A stretch of DNA of 64,000 nt from Aselliscus stoliczkanus (Eukaryota; Chordata; Mammalia; Chiroptera; Hipposideridae), in contig CM066732.1 of assembly GCA_033961575.1 (NCBI GenBank), positions 95,099,187-95,163,186 on the forward strand, given 5' to 3'. Both the position numbers and the translations under genes were made by a program. This document shows positions 1 through 12,872 of the stretch, one piece after another (the stretch's first letter is position 1; each line of letters begins with the position of its first letter). The notes below the pieces were generated by a model, which saw nothing but the letters and a program-made list of their open reading frames with translations, had not been told where the DNA came from and searched no databases.

Positions 1-245
1 CTCACACCAGCTGCCAGCCACTCTCGCTGGCTGCCGGCCACTCACTGTAGCCTATGGCAGCCCACTGCAGCAGGGCCTGCAGCTATGCCATCCCAGGGAC
101 TCACAGCAGCCCAGTTCCAAGTGGAGCTGTTGTTCACCATCTTAGCTGTGAAGGGCAGTGTCACTGGTCCTCATATGTGGGATCTGAACCGGGGCCACTG
201 GCAACCCAAGCCAGCTCTTAACCAATGCATCACTCGGCCGGCCCT
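1..245 (-). mobile_element. Long tRNA-type SINE (type B), cut by window edge
   Basis: On the minus strand the element starts with a GGGCCGGCC-type head at the right and continues into the body with repeated CTGGCTGCC/GCAGCCCACTGCAG segments. It matches the copies at 7234, 9671, 20029 and 56596. The 3' end is outside the window. Confidence 0.85.
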
Positions 246-523
246 GGTGGTATCTCATTTTAATTTGTAGTTCCTTAATGACATGATGTTGAGCATGTTT
301 TCATATGTGTATTTGCCATCTATTTATCTTCAGTAAGGTGTATGTCAATTCACATTACTTATAAAATATTTGGAAGTTTTCTTTTTGATGCTGTTACAAA
401 TAGAATTGTTTCCATAATTTTATTTGCATATTGTTCACTGCAGGTATATAAAATCCAATTGATTTTTGTATATTGATCTTGTATCCTACTTCTTTGATGA
501 CTCATTTGGTAGTTCTAATAGTT

Positions 524-927
524 GGTATTCTTTTTTAAGATTTTATGGGGAATTGGGGAAGGGGAACAGCACTGGGGAATTGAGAAAGGGGTACAACCAA
601 GTTGTTGTCCTTCAATCTTAGTTGTGGAGGGCACAGCTAGCTCAGCTCCAAGTCCAGTTGCCATCCTACCACCCTTCAGCAGCTAGCAGCCGCCCACCTC
701 AAGGTGCCATGTTCAATCTTAGCTGTGGGTGGGTATAGCCAACCATCCCATGTGTGGGTCCAGCCAGCAACCTTATTGTTAGGAGCACGTGCTCTCACCA
801 GCTGAGCCATCCTGCCACCTGTTGGCAGCTCAGCTCAAGCACAGATCACTGGCCCATGTGGGAATCGAACTGGCAACCCTGTTGCTCAGAGCTCGTGCTC
901 AGCCAAATGAGCCACTCAGCTGGCCCC
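524..927 (-). mobile_element. Long multimeric tRNA-type SINE (type C)
   Basis: The copy has a T-rich left edge, an inverted AATTCCCC-type tail, several repeated GAGCCA/AGCTCAGC tRNA-like modules and an inverted GGGGCCAGCTG head. It is flanked by a 13-bp duplication AGTTCTAATAGTT (511-523 and 928-940), although a few bases of unexplained sequence separate the left duplication from the poly-T. Confidence 0.85.
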
Positions 928-1352
928 AGTTCTAATAGTTTTTAAGTGGATTCTTAGGATTTTCTATCTATAAGAACATCTCATCCTGTTCCTCATCAAA
1001 CTTTTGTTAGTTTTAGTAAGCATTTGATTCTTAACTGACTCAATTATTACTATGATGACTGCAAAATAGTGATTTTCTAACTCTATTCTGTATATAGTAT
1101 TTAACGTTTGGTATTCTACTGGAAAAAGAGCTTTCCTCTCTTCCCCATTTATTTGCTTATTTATTTTTTTAAATTTCACTGTAGATTCAAGAGTTATTTT
1201 ATTTACTCGTTTACCATTTTTCCTATCATTGTTTTGGGCCCATATTCCCCCTGATTTGGCCAGTGCAAGTCCTGTCAAGTTGTTTTCTTTGTACTTTTGA
1301 CATGTTCCCACCATTTTGTGAGCATTTCTTTTTGGTTCAAGAATATTTTCCA

Positions 1353-1796
1353 GCGGGTCAGCCAAGTGGCACGTTGATCAAGAGCTGGCTTGAGATGCCA
1401 GCTCTGAGTAGCAGGACCCAGGTTCGGATCCCACATGAGGTCCAGTGATGCTGCGCTCTCTACAGCTAAGATGTTGAACAAATAGCTCAATCGGGAGCTG
1501 GGCTGTCGTGAGTCGCTGGCGACGATGTAGGTTGCAGTGGGGTAGCAGTGGGCTGCCATAAGCTACTCTGAGTGGCCGGCAGCCAGCCTGAGCTGCCATG
1601 AGCGGCCATCCAATGGCCAGCGAGCGACTGTATCACCCCGGAAGAGTGCAATGATGATACCAACATGGGCCAGTGAAGCAACGTCCTCCACAACTAGACT
1701 GAAGAACAAAAGGACAACAATTTGTCTGTTCCCCTTCCTCGATTCCCCAACACTGTTTCCCTCCCCTAATTCCCTAATAAAATCTTTAAAAAAAAA
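1353..1796 (+). mobile_element. Long tRNA-type SINE (type B), sense to BUB1B
   Basis: The order is head GGGTCAGCCAAGTGGCACG, body, then the tail CCCTAATAAAATCTTTAAAA. A 14-bp flanking duplication starting AAGAATATT (one mismatch) lies at 1339-1352 and 1797-1810. It contributes a sense AATAAA at 1776-1781 inside a BUB1B intron. Confidence 0.88.
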
Positions 1797-3838
1797 AGAA
1801 TATTGTCCAGACTCCTTTACTTTCCTTGCCCCAGAAATCAGCGATTTCTCCCAAGCAGTCCTAGGTTTCTAAGGTACAGAGTTGTATTTAGAAACCAAGG
1901 TCAGGGTGCTAGGTGTATCCATTACTACTGAGGTCATTGCTTTTAGGCTGTCTCAGTGGACAGAACTAGGAAACACACATAGTCATATATATCTGTGTGT
2001 GTATATATGTATGTTTGTGTTCATGTATGTGTATAACCATGAATCACACTGATAATTCTCATTTTAATCCAATACCTTGGATTCATCCTTCACTCTCTCT
2101 ATATTACTCTGTTCTCCAATCATGTGAAGATCTTTCTCCCATTATTATAAAAATATTTGTTTGTTTTCTCAATCCTTAGAATACACAGAAAGGAATTTCA
2201 GAGTAGCTAATCCATACTGTTGTGAAAAACTTAACTGACTAGAATTAATATTCATTTATAGTTCTTTTTGTCCCAAATTTGAGGGCATATCGTTAAAATA
2301 CTGTGTTGAAAAGTTATTTGGGACAGTTTTTTAAATCACTTTGATGTGATTATGAATAACATAATTAGATTAGTTATTTTCTGTTTGTATTCCATTTTAG
2401 AATTTTTCTACCAGTGCTTGTTGATGTCACTTATTTATTTTTGGTTCTCAAAACATTAACTTGGTTCCAGAAGTCAAAACACACTTAAAGGTATACTCAA
2501 CAAAGCAAGTTGTAATTTTTAGTTTATAGGCATTCTATAAAAATTCCAACATTTACACTTTGTAACAATGCAGCATCATTACTGAAGTAGTACAAATTAC
2601 TATACCATCTACCTATTTTTTTGGATGAGGATGACTCAAGGGCATAGAGGAAAATATGAAATTGTCTTTCCTAATATTTCTGAAAGGGTTGAAATTCCTA
2701 TCTTCTATGCTCATTCATGAATGTGGAATTAGGAATAAGGATAGTTCCCCTTTTTAATAAAAAAGGATAGTTGGTTATTTTATAGATTCTACATACGCAA
2801 AGGCAAAAAACACATATTCATCAATGGGACACTATACCACAGTGCAGAGAAATGGCCTACAGCTACACTTACCAATATGATTCAATCTCACAAATACAAT
2901 GTGAATTAAGAAATCTGATCATAGAAAACAAACAGTACAATTCTATTTAATAAATTTAAGTGGCATAAACAAATAAGTTTCTTAGAAGTACATATATAGC
3001 AAAACTATAACGAAAAGTAGGGGAATGTGAGACACAGAATTTAGTATAGTAGTTCTTGGCATGAAAGGGCGGTCAGAGGACACAGAAGAGGCTTCCAGCA
3101 GTGTTGAAAGTGTTCTCTCTTAAGCCTGGTGATGGATATGAGCCTTCAGTAATTTTTTTTTCCCCTACCTTACATACATAGAATAGATATTCCTCTGTGT
3201 GAAATCTATGACAGTTTCAAAAAGTACTAAATCAACACATCACTTCCTTTTTTCACTGTAATACCTAATTGACAAAAGTATAACTCAAGTACTTTGGAAT
3301 CAAGGAACCAGCTGTATTTGAATAGTAAGATTTCATAGTGTTTTTCCATTGTTTTTAATCATCTTAGGGTTTCATGAAGTATCTGATGGTAAAGTCAAAA
3401 CAACCTTATTAGACTAGTCAAATACTTCAGAAATCTCTATGCAGAGATTTTAGAACATTAAAAATCAAATTACTTCACTTTATTTTTGCATCACTGCAAA
3501 TTTCCATATGACAAATCATTAGGAACTAAGGTTTTATAAAATTACTGTTTTTTTAAAAAAAATGGTATTTTTTCTTCGCGGTATTGCCATATCAGTGTAA
3601 GAAAACCTACCTTTGTTAAACCACTAATGTGTAAAGTACGCCTTCCTTTAAAATTTCATGATACAAACATTAGTCAACATATTGATCTCTCTCATGCCAA
3701 AAAAGAAAAACCGCTTTTTTTGAATGTTGGTTATACTAAAAGATAAATTAATATTAGTCTTGACTCCAGTTTCTGAAAGTTACAATTTCTCTTTAAGCCC
3801 AATTTTTATATTGAACTGGTGTATTTAAAAGTAAACTG
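1797..3838. other. Intronic sequence without recognised elements
   Basis: AT-rich BUB1B intron. A degenerate TG/TA simple repeat lies near 1986-2030. I see no exon and no repeat I can name. Confidence 0.5.
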
Positions 3839-3946
3839 GGGCCGACCGAGTGAGTGGCGTGGTGGTTAAGCGCTGGCTTGGGAAGCTAGTGGCCCCGGTT
3901 TGGATCCCACGTATGAGGGCCAGTGACACTGCCCTCAAAAAAAAAA
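3839..3946 (+). mobile_element. Short tRNA-type SINE (type A)
   Basis: A GGGCCGACCGAGTG head, a TGGTTAAGCGCTGGCTTGGG tRNA-like core and an ACACTGCCCTC plus poly-A end make up this copy. A perfect 12-bp duplication AAAAGTAAACTG (3827-3838, 3947-3958) flanks it. Confidence 0.92.
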
Positions 3947-3958
3947 AAAAGTAAACTG

Positions 3959-5740
3959 AAGTGTTCCTTTCTCGACTCTGGGAGAGTTTGTTGTAAGGTT
4001 GGTGCTATTTCTTCCTTTGATAGAGTTCACAGGTGAAGCAATGCAGGCCTGGAATTTTCTTTATGGTATTTGATTAGGAATTCAGTTTCTTAGTATTATA
4101 CTGTTTAGATTTTCTAGATCTTTGTGTCAATTTTATATGTTGTGCTTTTCAAGGAATTTATTTCATCTAAATTGTTAAATATGGAGACAAAATTATTTAT
4201 AATATCCTTTTAATGTGTTTAGGATCAATTTGTAATGATGTCCCTTTTTCCCCTTCCTGAGGTAATTTGTGTTTTCTCTCTTGATCAGTACTGTTAGGGG
4301 TTTATCAATTTTATTGATATCTTAAAATAACCTACTTTTTGACTGTTGATTTTCTCTATTGATCACTATTTCATTTTTTCTACTTTTCTTGTTATTTCTT
4401 TATACTTCCTTTGGGTTTAATTTGATCCTTTTCTAGTTTCCAAGGTGTAAGTTTAGATCATTGAGTTCACATCTTTCTCCTCTAATAAAAACATTTACAG
4501 GTAATATTTTATCTGTTGTTTTTTTTTAAGATTTTATTAGGTAATTGGGGAAGGGGAACAGCCAAGTTGTTGTCCTTCATTCCTACTTGTAGAGGGCGCA
4601 GCTAGCTCAGCTCCAAGTCCAGTCGCCATCTGGCCACCCGTCGGCAGCTCACAGACGCTCAGCTAGTGGTGCCCTGTTCAATCTTATGTGCAGATGGGCG
4701 TAGCCCACCATCCCATATGGGAATAGAACCGGCAACCTTGTTAGGAGCATGTGCCCTCACCAGCTGAGCCACCTGTGTCAGCTCAGCTCAGGCACAGCTC
4801 ACTGGCCCACAAGGGAATACAACCGGCGGTCCTGTTGCTCAGGGCTCGCACTGTTAACCATCTGAGCCACTCGGCCAGCCCCTGGTAATATTTAATGTTT
4901 AAGCACTACCTTTAGTTGCAAATCACAGAGTTTGATGTTTTATTTTCATTATCATTCATTTCAAAATATTTTCTAATTTTTCTTGTGATTTCTTCTGTGG
5001 CCCATGGGTTGTTTCAAGTATGTTGTTTAATTTTCAAATATTTGGGCATTTTCTAGTTATATTATTGATTTCTAATTTATATGTTGTGGTCATAGAATAT
5101 ACTTTGTGTGATTTAAATAAAGCCTTTGATTTTTCTTGAGACATTTTACAACCCAGCACTTGACAAGAATTTGGTTGTATATCATGCTGCTGTTGGGTAT
5201 AGCATTTTATACATGCCAATTAGGTCATTTGATCGTGTTGTTTAGATCTCCCTATATTTTTACTGATTTTTTTTTGTTGTTGTTGGACCATTTGGTATTT
5301 TCTCTCTGATCTTGAATACTCTTTTCTGTTTATCTTCCCACTATTTTTTCCTTTTTATATTTCAGTGTAGGTTCTTCCTATTGATCTGAATCCAAATGTT
5401 GATGTTGAGGTCAGCCTGCTGTTAAAGACATCTGATATTGTATTTTTCATTTCTATCATTTCCATTTGATTATTTTGTAATTTCTGTCTTGCTGCTGAAA
5501 TTTCCCAGCTCTTCACACACATGGTCCATCTTTTCCGCTAAATCCTTCAGCATTTTATAATAAAGTTCCTATCTGGTGATTCCAAAATCTGGGCTATTTT
5601 CAGGGTCTACCTTTTTTATATGTTTCTATTCTTCAATATGTATCAAATTTTCTTTGTGTGTATCTTTTAATTTTTTTTTTTCCACCCTGTGGGATATACC
5701 TTCCAGAGGGGTTTCTTTCTCTTTTCTAAAAAAATTGTTT
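3959..5740 (-). repeat. Old L1 ORF2-derived fragments, antisense
   Basis: T-rich sequence resembles reverse-complemented ORF2 of old mammalian L1, including the segments around GGAATTTATTTCATCTAAATT and TGTGGCCCATGGGTTGTTT. The SINE at 4510-4883 interrupts it. No intact frame remains. The assignment is by pattern recall only. Confidence 0.6.
4510..4883 (-). mobile_element. Long multimeric SINE (type C) inside L1
   Basis: The poly-T and AAGATTTTATT left edge is the inverted TCTTT/AATAAA-type tail, followed by repeated AGCTCAGC modules and an inverted GGGGCTGGCC head. GGTAATATTT is duplicated at 4500-4509 and 4884-4893. Confidence 0.87.
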
Positions 5741-6070
5741 CTTTTTTAATTACATACAAGATTGTATTAGTTTCAGTTTTACAACATAGTGAGTAGACAT
5801 TTATACAACTTCAAAGTGATCACCCTGTATGACACCATACATAGTTATTACAGTATTATTGACTGTATGCCTTATGCTATACTCTACATCCCTATGACTA
5901 GTTTGTAACTACCAATTTGTACTTCTTAATCCCTTTTCCACCTTCACCCATCCCCCCAACCTCCTCATCTGGCAACCATCAAAATGTTCTGTGTATCTAA
6001 ATGTTTGTTTTGTTTGTTCATTTATTATTTTGGTTTTTAGATCCCACATATAAGTGAAATCATATGGTAA
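5741..6070 (-). repeat. L1 3'-end-like fragment, antisense
   Basis: Sequence such as TTACAACATAGTGAGTAGAC and the run up to ATCCCACATATAAGTG matches the reverse complement of 3' non-coding parts of old L1 elements as I recall them. A short GAAA repeat follows at 6071-6088. It is probably a separate insertion from the ORF2 pieces to the left. Confidence 0.5.
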
Positions 6071-6325
6071 AAGAAAGAAAGAAAGAAATGGTATTACGAT
6101 ATTTTGTCACCTATAAGGAATATAAGCTATTTGATGACCGACTAATGGCTAATTTCCTTCCTCATCCCAATAGAGTAGTACTTAGAACATAATTGTCGAT
6201 GACCCATGTAAATTATTTTTAGCCTTTTTTCTCAACTTTTTTTGTTATTTGAAATCAATCACATATAGTCTTGCTGCAGCATTGTCCCTGTGATATAAGA
6301 AATAACTCGTTGACCTATATGATGA

Positions 6326-6622
<297 letters not shown>

Positions 6623-7233
6623 TAGTTGTAAGAAGGTTGACCTAATATATTTAGACTGAGGAAAATTTCCCCATTATTTGTACGTTTATGTGCTGCTTCT
6701 ATGGCTTTTACTGTTTCTCTCTCTACTTAAGCTGAACTTCCACTGCTGCTTTCCATGAGGTCCCTGAGTGGAGTCGCGGGGAATCTAAGCAACTAAGTCT
6801 GTGTTCAAAAGTAAAGGAGGAGAAGAAACTGTAACCTATAGGAATAATTGATATTCTCCAATGCTCTAGGCAGACAGCTATGATCCCTGACATGCATACA
6901 TGTACATGCCATGCCTCCCCATTTAGATATTTTGATTAGTATCTAGGCCAAGAAAGAAGAAACAAATGTTTCTTTTTACACAGATATCCAGAATAACCTA
7001 TTATAGCTCAGCTCACTTAATAGGGCATTTGTAGGGTTACCTGGGAAACTTAAACATCACTTATAATTTATTTGAGGACATATTTCTGAATTCCAGGTGA
7101 CAAGTTAGAAGCAAACTTCTATAAAGCAGACTTATTATTAGTAGTAAGTTTGGAATTGCCTTTGTTTAATATCAACTAGTCCATCCCAAGATTGACAAAG
7201 GTGCTGTGGGCTCAAATAATGTATTGAATAATG

Positions 7234-7653
7234 GGGGGAGCCAGCCAAGTGGCGTGGTGGTTAAGCACTGGCTTGGGAAGCCAGCAGCCCCAGTTCGGGT
7301 CCCACATATGAGGGCCAGTGACACTGCCCTCTACAGCTAAGATGGTGAACAACAGCTCCACCTGGAGCTGGGCTGCTGTGAGTCCCTGGGACAGCATAGC
7401 TGCAGCCCCTGCTGCAGTGGGCTGCCATAGGCTACAGTGAGCGGCTCGCAGCCAGCCTGAGCTGCCAAGAGCCATTGTGAGTGGCCGTCCAAAGGCTGGC
7501 GACCAATCTGCCTCACCTGAGAAGAGCGCAATGATGATACCAACATGGGCCAGTGAAGCAGCGTCCTCCACAACTAGACTGAAGAACAAAAGGACAGCAA
7601 CTTGTCTATTCCCCTTCCCCAATTCCCCAATAAAAATCTTAAAAAAAAAAAAA
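7234..7653 (+). mobile_element. Long tRNA-type SINE (type B), sense
   Basis: A head with GGTTAAGCACTGGCTTGGG, a body containing GCTGCAGTGGGCTGCCATAG and a tail CCCCAATAAAAATCTTAAAA identify it. Open frames of up to 136 codons across it on either strand are artefacts of the repeat. Confidence 0.88.
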
Positions 7654-9670
7654 ATGGCTTCAAAGACTGTTGCTGACTATTTATTATCAGGACAGCTAGA
7701 AATGAGGAAGCCACAGGCAGGGCCTAGAGACAAGGTTGTTCTTTCTTCCCATTGCTACTTTCATATCATTTTTCCCCTCCTTCTTCAATAACTAGCTTCT
7801 TTCACATCTATGTCCTTCAGTTTTCTTTTTCTACTTTCTAAGCCTCCTTGGTATTCACCCCTCAGACTTTTTAATCACTCCCCATCATTCATTTACTGAC
7901 TCAGCATCTTCCTTTCCCCACACCACCCAGTACCCTGGCTGCTCAGTTCCATGACCACCATACCTCCTATTGATCTCTTTCTTAACCTTACTCACCACCA
8001 CCTCTCATGGTCTTAACTGTTGACCTTATCACCCATTAAGTCTTTTGAATGTCCTTTTCTTTGACCACCACCTTCTCTCCTAGCTTACTTCCTTTAGGAC
8101 TCCACTCCTGGAATTCTTTAGCCTTATTGAGATTACCACCAGTTCATCCCTACCAGTTGTATTTTTTACCTTTCATTACCATCCTTATGTCTTGATTTCG
8201 TTTTGTCCCAGCTCAGAGTCAGTGATGGTTCTAGTCAACCCCTTGCAAAATACCTTTAACCCCTCGATCCTTTATATTGTATTCACCTGGCAAAACATGA
8301 ACCCTGGTTAAATTCAGTGTCTGTTCACACTTTGTATCTACATCCAAGTACTTTAAATAGAGCTGGAGGAAAATGCAACTGTATATACTGGTCTCATTTT
8401 AAATTCACCACCATAGATCGCAAATGGGTATTCACCAGTACCTAGAAGTCTTATTACAGTTTCCTGGTAGGTGAAATTTTTTTTGCTAAACAACGAATTT
8501 AATTTTTTCTCATATTTTTAAGTTTACTATATCCCTACCCTTCCTTAGCTATGATCTTGCTTCATACTTCATTGGGAAAGTAGAAGGAATATAAAGGAAC
8601 TCCATTTTCTTCTACAACATCTACCGTATCTGTAATCCACATCTATGCACTCTAACAATTGGTTAAAATTAATATTTTTCTGTTCCTATCAAAGGAATGA
8701 TCCTTTATTCCTTGCCCCCACCATTTTCTCTTTCTACTAAATCATTCTCACCAGCATACATACACTCTCTCAATGTCTCCAATTCTTTAAAAAATGTCCT
8801 CCATTTTCCTCATATTCTTCTCCAGCTACTACCCCATTTTTCTCCCAGCAGAATTTCTTGGGAATTGTAATCTTCACTGCCTGTTATTCCCTCAAGTATC
8901 CCTCTATTCCAGTTAAATAGCTCTGATCATAGTCCCAGCAACCTCCTTTTTGCCAAATCCAGTGTCTGTTCCCCAGCCCTGATCTTTTGGACCTCCTGGC
9001 TTCACTTGGCACAGAAATACTTTATGAAATGCTTCTCTGGGCTTCCTTGATGTGTATTACTTCTCAATTTGCTTTATTGGTGTTCGTCTCATCCAGGACG
9101 TCTTCCTGAGGCCCAGGATAGTCTTGGAATATTCCAATTATCTTTTCTTTCTACAACTATCTCGGAGCAATGGATGAAATACTGCTTATAAGCTGTGGAC
9201 TCCCAAATTTATATTCCCACCCACCCTCAACATTTCACCTGAACTCCAGACTCAAATTTAGTTGCCTACATTTATTGGTTATCCTAATAACCATTTTAAT
9301 CTCAACATAGCCAAAACAGAATGACTGATTTCTGTCACAAATCACAGCTCAACACACACAGGTAGGAAGGACCACGTTTCCCCATCTCAATAAAAGGCAT
9401 CACCACGCACCCAGTTGATTTAGGCCAAAAAAATCCAGAAGTCATCTTTGATCACTCTTTCCTTACAATATTCCCCCACCTAATAAATAAGCCATCAACT
9501 TTACCACCAAAAAATTTCCCAAATCTTTCATTTATCACCATTCCCTTTATTACCTTAATCCAAGCCATAGTCTTTTTAGCTAGAAGACTGCAACTAGATT
9601 TTCTACATTCACTCTGGACTTACCACAATTCATTTTGCTCATAGCAAATGATCTTTAAAAAAAAAAATCA

Positions 9671-10070
9671 GGGCCGGCCGAGTGGCGCATTGGTTAAGAG
9701 CTGGCTTGGGACGCCAGCAGCCCCGGTTTGGATCCCACATATGAGGACCAGTGACACTGCCCTCTACAGCTAAGATGGTGAACAACAGCTCCACCTGGAG
9801 CTGGGCTGCGCGGGTCCCAGCGACGGTGTAGGCTGCAGCCTCTGCTGCAGTGGGCTGCCATAGGCTACAATGAGCAGCCGGCAGCCAGTGTGAGCTGCCG
9901 AGAGCTGCTGTGAGCGCCCGATCTGCCTTACCCGGGAAGAGCGCAATGACGATACCAACATGGGCCAGTGAAGCAACATCCTCCACAACTAGACTGAAGA
10001 ACAAAAAGGACAATTTGTCTGTTCCCTTTCCCCAATTCCCCAATAAAAGCCTTAAAAAAAAAAAAAAAAG
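9671..10070 (+). mobile_element. Long SINE (type B), first of a head-to-tail pair
   Basis: Head GGGCCGGCCGAGTGGCGCAT, full body, and tail CCCCAATAAAAGCCTTAAAA. It abuts a second SINE directly. The apparent 232-codon minus-strand frame over this region is repeat-derived. Confidence 0.88.
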
Positions 10071-10176
10071 GGGCCGGCCGAGTGGCGCGGTGGTTGAGAG
10101 CTGTCTTGGGATGCTGGTGGCCCCGGTTCGGATCCTCATGGGATGGCCAGTGACACTGCCCTTAAAAAAAAAAAAA
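10071..10176 (+). mobile_element. Short SINE (type A), second of the pair
   Basis: A new GGGCCGGCCGAGTGGCGCGG head begins right at the end of the poly-A tail of the previous copy and ends with ACACTGCCC plus poly-A. It was probably inserted into that tail. Confidence 0.88.
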
Positions 10177-10456
10177 ATGTCACTCCTTAAAATTTTCCAG
10201 TGTTTTTTCATTGTCTTAGAATTCAATACAAACTTCTTACCCCACGTGACTTGGCCCCTCTCTACCTCACCTTTTATTTTTCTCCCTCTTACTGTGCCAC
10301 ATGCCATGCTGCCCTTCATTTTGATCCTTGAACACAATGATCTTGTTCCTGAATTAGAGCCTTTGTGCTAGCTAGTGCCTTGGCCTGGAGTCTTTCTCCA
10401 GATCTGTATATAACTGGCCTCTAGTTCTTCAGTTTATAGCTTTATAATGTCTTCTT

Positions 10457-10961
10457 TTTTTAGAAAAGATTCTTATTGGGGAATTGAGGAAAGGAATAGT
10501 GTTGGGGAATTGGGGAAGGGGAACATTGTGTCTTTCCAGAACCCATCAGCTCCAAGTCAAGTTGTTGTCCTTCAATCTTAGTTGTCAAAGGTGCAGGCTC
10601 AGCTCCAAGTCCAGTTGCTGCTTTCAATCTAGTTGCGGTGGTGGGGAGGTGGTGGTGGCAGTCCACAATCGCATGCAGGAGTGAAACAGGCAACCTTGTT
10701 GCACACTGGGCCTTCAGGTCTCCTGTTGGCAGCTCGGGGCTTCTCAGCTCAAGGTGCCATGTTCAATCCTAGTTGTAGGGAGATGCAACCCACTATCCTA
10801 TGCTGGAGTCAAACCAGCAACGTTGCTGCTAAGAGCTCACGCTCTCACCAGCTCAGCGGTAGCTCAGCTGGGGTGCAACTCACTGGCCCATGTGGGAATC
10901 GAATCAGCGACCTTGTTGCTCAGAGCTCATGCTCTTAACCAACTGAGCCATTCGACTGGCC
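10457..10961 (-). mobile_element. Long multimeric SINE (type C), about 505 bp
   Basis: The inverted tail with two copies of TTGGGGAATTG, several tRNA-like modules and the inverted GGCCAGTCGAATGGCTC head are all visible. A perfect 14-bp duplication TATAATGTCTTCTT (10443-10456, 10962-10975) defines the ends. Confidence 0.9.
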
Positions 10962-11317
10962 TATAATGTCTTCTTAGAATGTTTTTCCCTGGTCACTTGT
11001 CTTTAGCCGCTGACCTCCATCCCCCTACCCAGTCACACATTCTCACATCATCTATTTTACTTTATTTTTAATACTGATTTTTGTGTGTACGTGTTTCTTT
11101 CCCCAAAATTAAATGTTAGCATCCCTAAGGACTTGGAGCATTTCAGTTTCAGTGGTGTGTAATGCAGAGTTGTGCTTGGCATGTAGTAGATACTCTATTG
11201 TTTTATTGACTGGATAAATAAAACAATAGAGACCTCAAATTGAGGACTCTACTCCGCTTACATCAGTCTCATCTGTAATATTAACATATATATTGAGAAC
11301 ATGAGCCCCAAAGATAA

Positions 11318-11530
<213 letters not shown>

Positions 11531-12004
11531 TAAAACAAGTTTAAGCAATTTAAAATCATGAAGGTAAAAGGCCTCTCAACCTCCATTTAGAATTTTCTGT
11601 GATTTCTTAACTATTAATTAAGAGCAGGAAAGTAATTTAACAGGTGACTTCAAATGGAATTTATAGCATGTGATATAAGTGATGCAATTTATTGATTTCT
11701 TAGTTATACTTTAAACCATTGTTTTGTTACCTCTAACTTTAGTTTTTTATTCGAGTCATGTTCCATTAAAGTGAGGTTAAAGAAATTCAGATATGCTTGG
11801 CACTGCTCTGTCTAGTACAGAGTACCAGTTTATACTAGGAACATAAATTATTGGAAAGAACTTTTGTGAAACAGACATTTTATACAGTTAGTGGATATCT
11901 AGGGGGAAAGAATGGTAAAGCTAATTTTGGAACTAAAGATTGAAAATAGGTAACATTTTCTAGATAGAAGAGACAAATTGATATTGTTTATTTAATGCAA
12001 ATAG

Positions 12005-12120
12005 CAAGAAGAGACGGTGCCTACAAAGGAAACAACTGAACTGCGAAGTGCTTCAGAGTCTCAGGAAGTACCAGGAATGACTCTATCCACTTCTGCTTGT
12101 CCAGTAAACTCTTGTGCCAG
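12005..12120 (+). CDS. BUB1B: BUB1B exon 11: low-complexity linker
   Basis: The exon runs from an AATAG acceptor to a CCAG|GTAGGA donor and starts [11 protein letters not shown]. It encodes a Ser/Thr-rich, probably disordered linker between the GLEBS/coiled-coil part and the Cdc20-binding region. The reading frame is continuous with exons 10 and 12 and ends with two bases of a split Arg codon. No folded domain is visible. Confidence 0.93.
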
Positions 12121-12529
12121 GTAGGACCACATTGCTGGAAAGGACAATGCTTAGGGGAGGGCATTTAGAACCGATTTTTGACTTTCAAAACTTGAAGTCT
12201 CCTTGACTTTTATCAAGATATGAGTTTGCAAGTATCTGTCACAACACAAACTTTGATACTGATGAGGGAGGACAGGGTACTGACTTCTCCATTTAAAAAA
12301 AACAAAAAACACATGATTTGTATAGAAGCCATCAAATATAAATAATTTTTTAAAAGATAAAACCGCCTGTTTCTACCACCAAGAGATGACTAGTATTAAC
12401 ATTGATATATCTCTCCTTATGTGTTCTCTTTTTGTTTTGTTTTATAAAAATGAGAGTTGACCATTTTATAATCTGCTTATACTGTTCATGCAACTCAACA
12501 TTATCAAAAATACTTCTACAGCCATTTCT

Positions 12530-12631
12530 TTTTTTTTTTGAGGGCAGTGTCACTGGCCCTCGTATGTGGGACCCGAACCGGGGCCGCTGGCTTCCCAAGC
12601 CTGCGCCCAACCACCGCGCCACTCGGCTGGC
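12530..12631 (-). mobile_element. Short tRNA-type SINE (type A)
   Basis: Poly-T, GAGGGCAGTGTCACTGGCCC and an inverted GCCAGCCGAGTGGCGCGG head. CCATTTCT is repeated on both sides (12522-12529, 12632-12639). Confidence 0.9.
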
Positions 12632-12822
12632 CCATTTCTACAACAATTTTAATGACTGAAGGTTCTATTTTTTTAAAGAATTTGGATTGATAGTACTAGA
12701 ATATTTCTTTATCTTAGAGTGAAGAAGATTATATTTAATGAAAAAGCCTCTTGGATTTATAAGAATTAAATAATTCTTTCTGTAGGTTCCAAGCTCGTGT
12801 TTTAAAATGAGTTTCTTTACAG

Positions 12823-12872
12823 GGAAACTTCACTTGCAGAAAACATTTGGCAAGAACAACCTCATTCTAACG
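12823..12872 (+). CDS. BUB1B: BUB1B exon 12: 50-nt microexon-like linker
   Basis: This short exon (50 nt) lies between CTTTACAG and a perfect G|GTGAGT donor. It encodes ETSLAENIWQEQPHS, a highly recognisable BubR1 linker stretch, and splits codons at both ends, so skipping it would shift the frame. Confidence 0.93.

Larger units (their letters stand above)
8700..11230 (+). repeat. Ancient LINE-2-like repeat, interrupted
   Basis: Pyrimidine-rich segments at about 8900-9655, 10180-10442 and 10976-11215 resemble one widespread old mammalian repeat, with phrases like CATAGCCAAAACAGAATGA, AATCCAGAAGTCATCTTTGAT and a final GTGCTTGGCATGTAGTAGAT. They are separated by younger SINEs at 9671-10176 and 10457-10961. 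The family name is uncertain. Confidence 0.45.

Noticed and set aside
7212..7622. 136-codon minus-strand frame
   Set aside because: Entirely inside a type B SINE.
9639..10337. 232-codon open frame on the minus strand
   Set aside because: It lies across the two SINEs at 9671-10176; the same peptide phrases recur wherever this repeat occurs.
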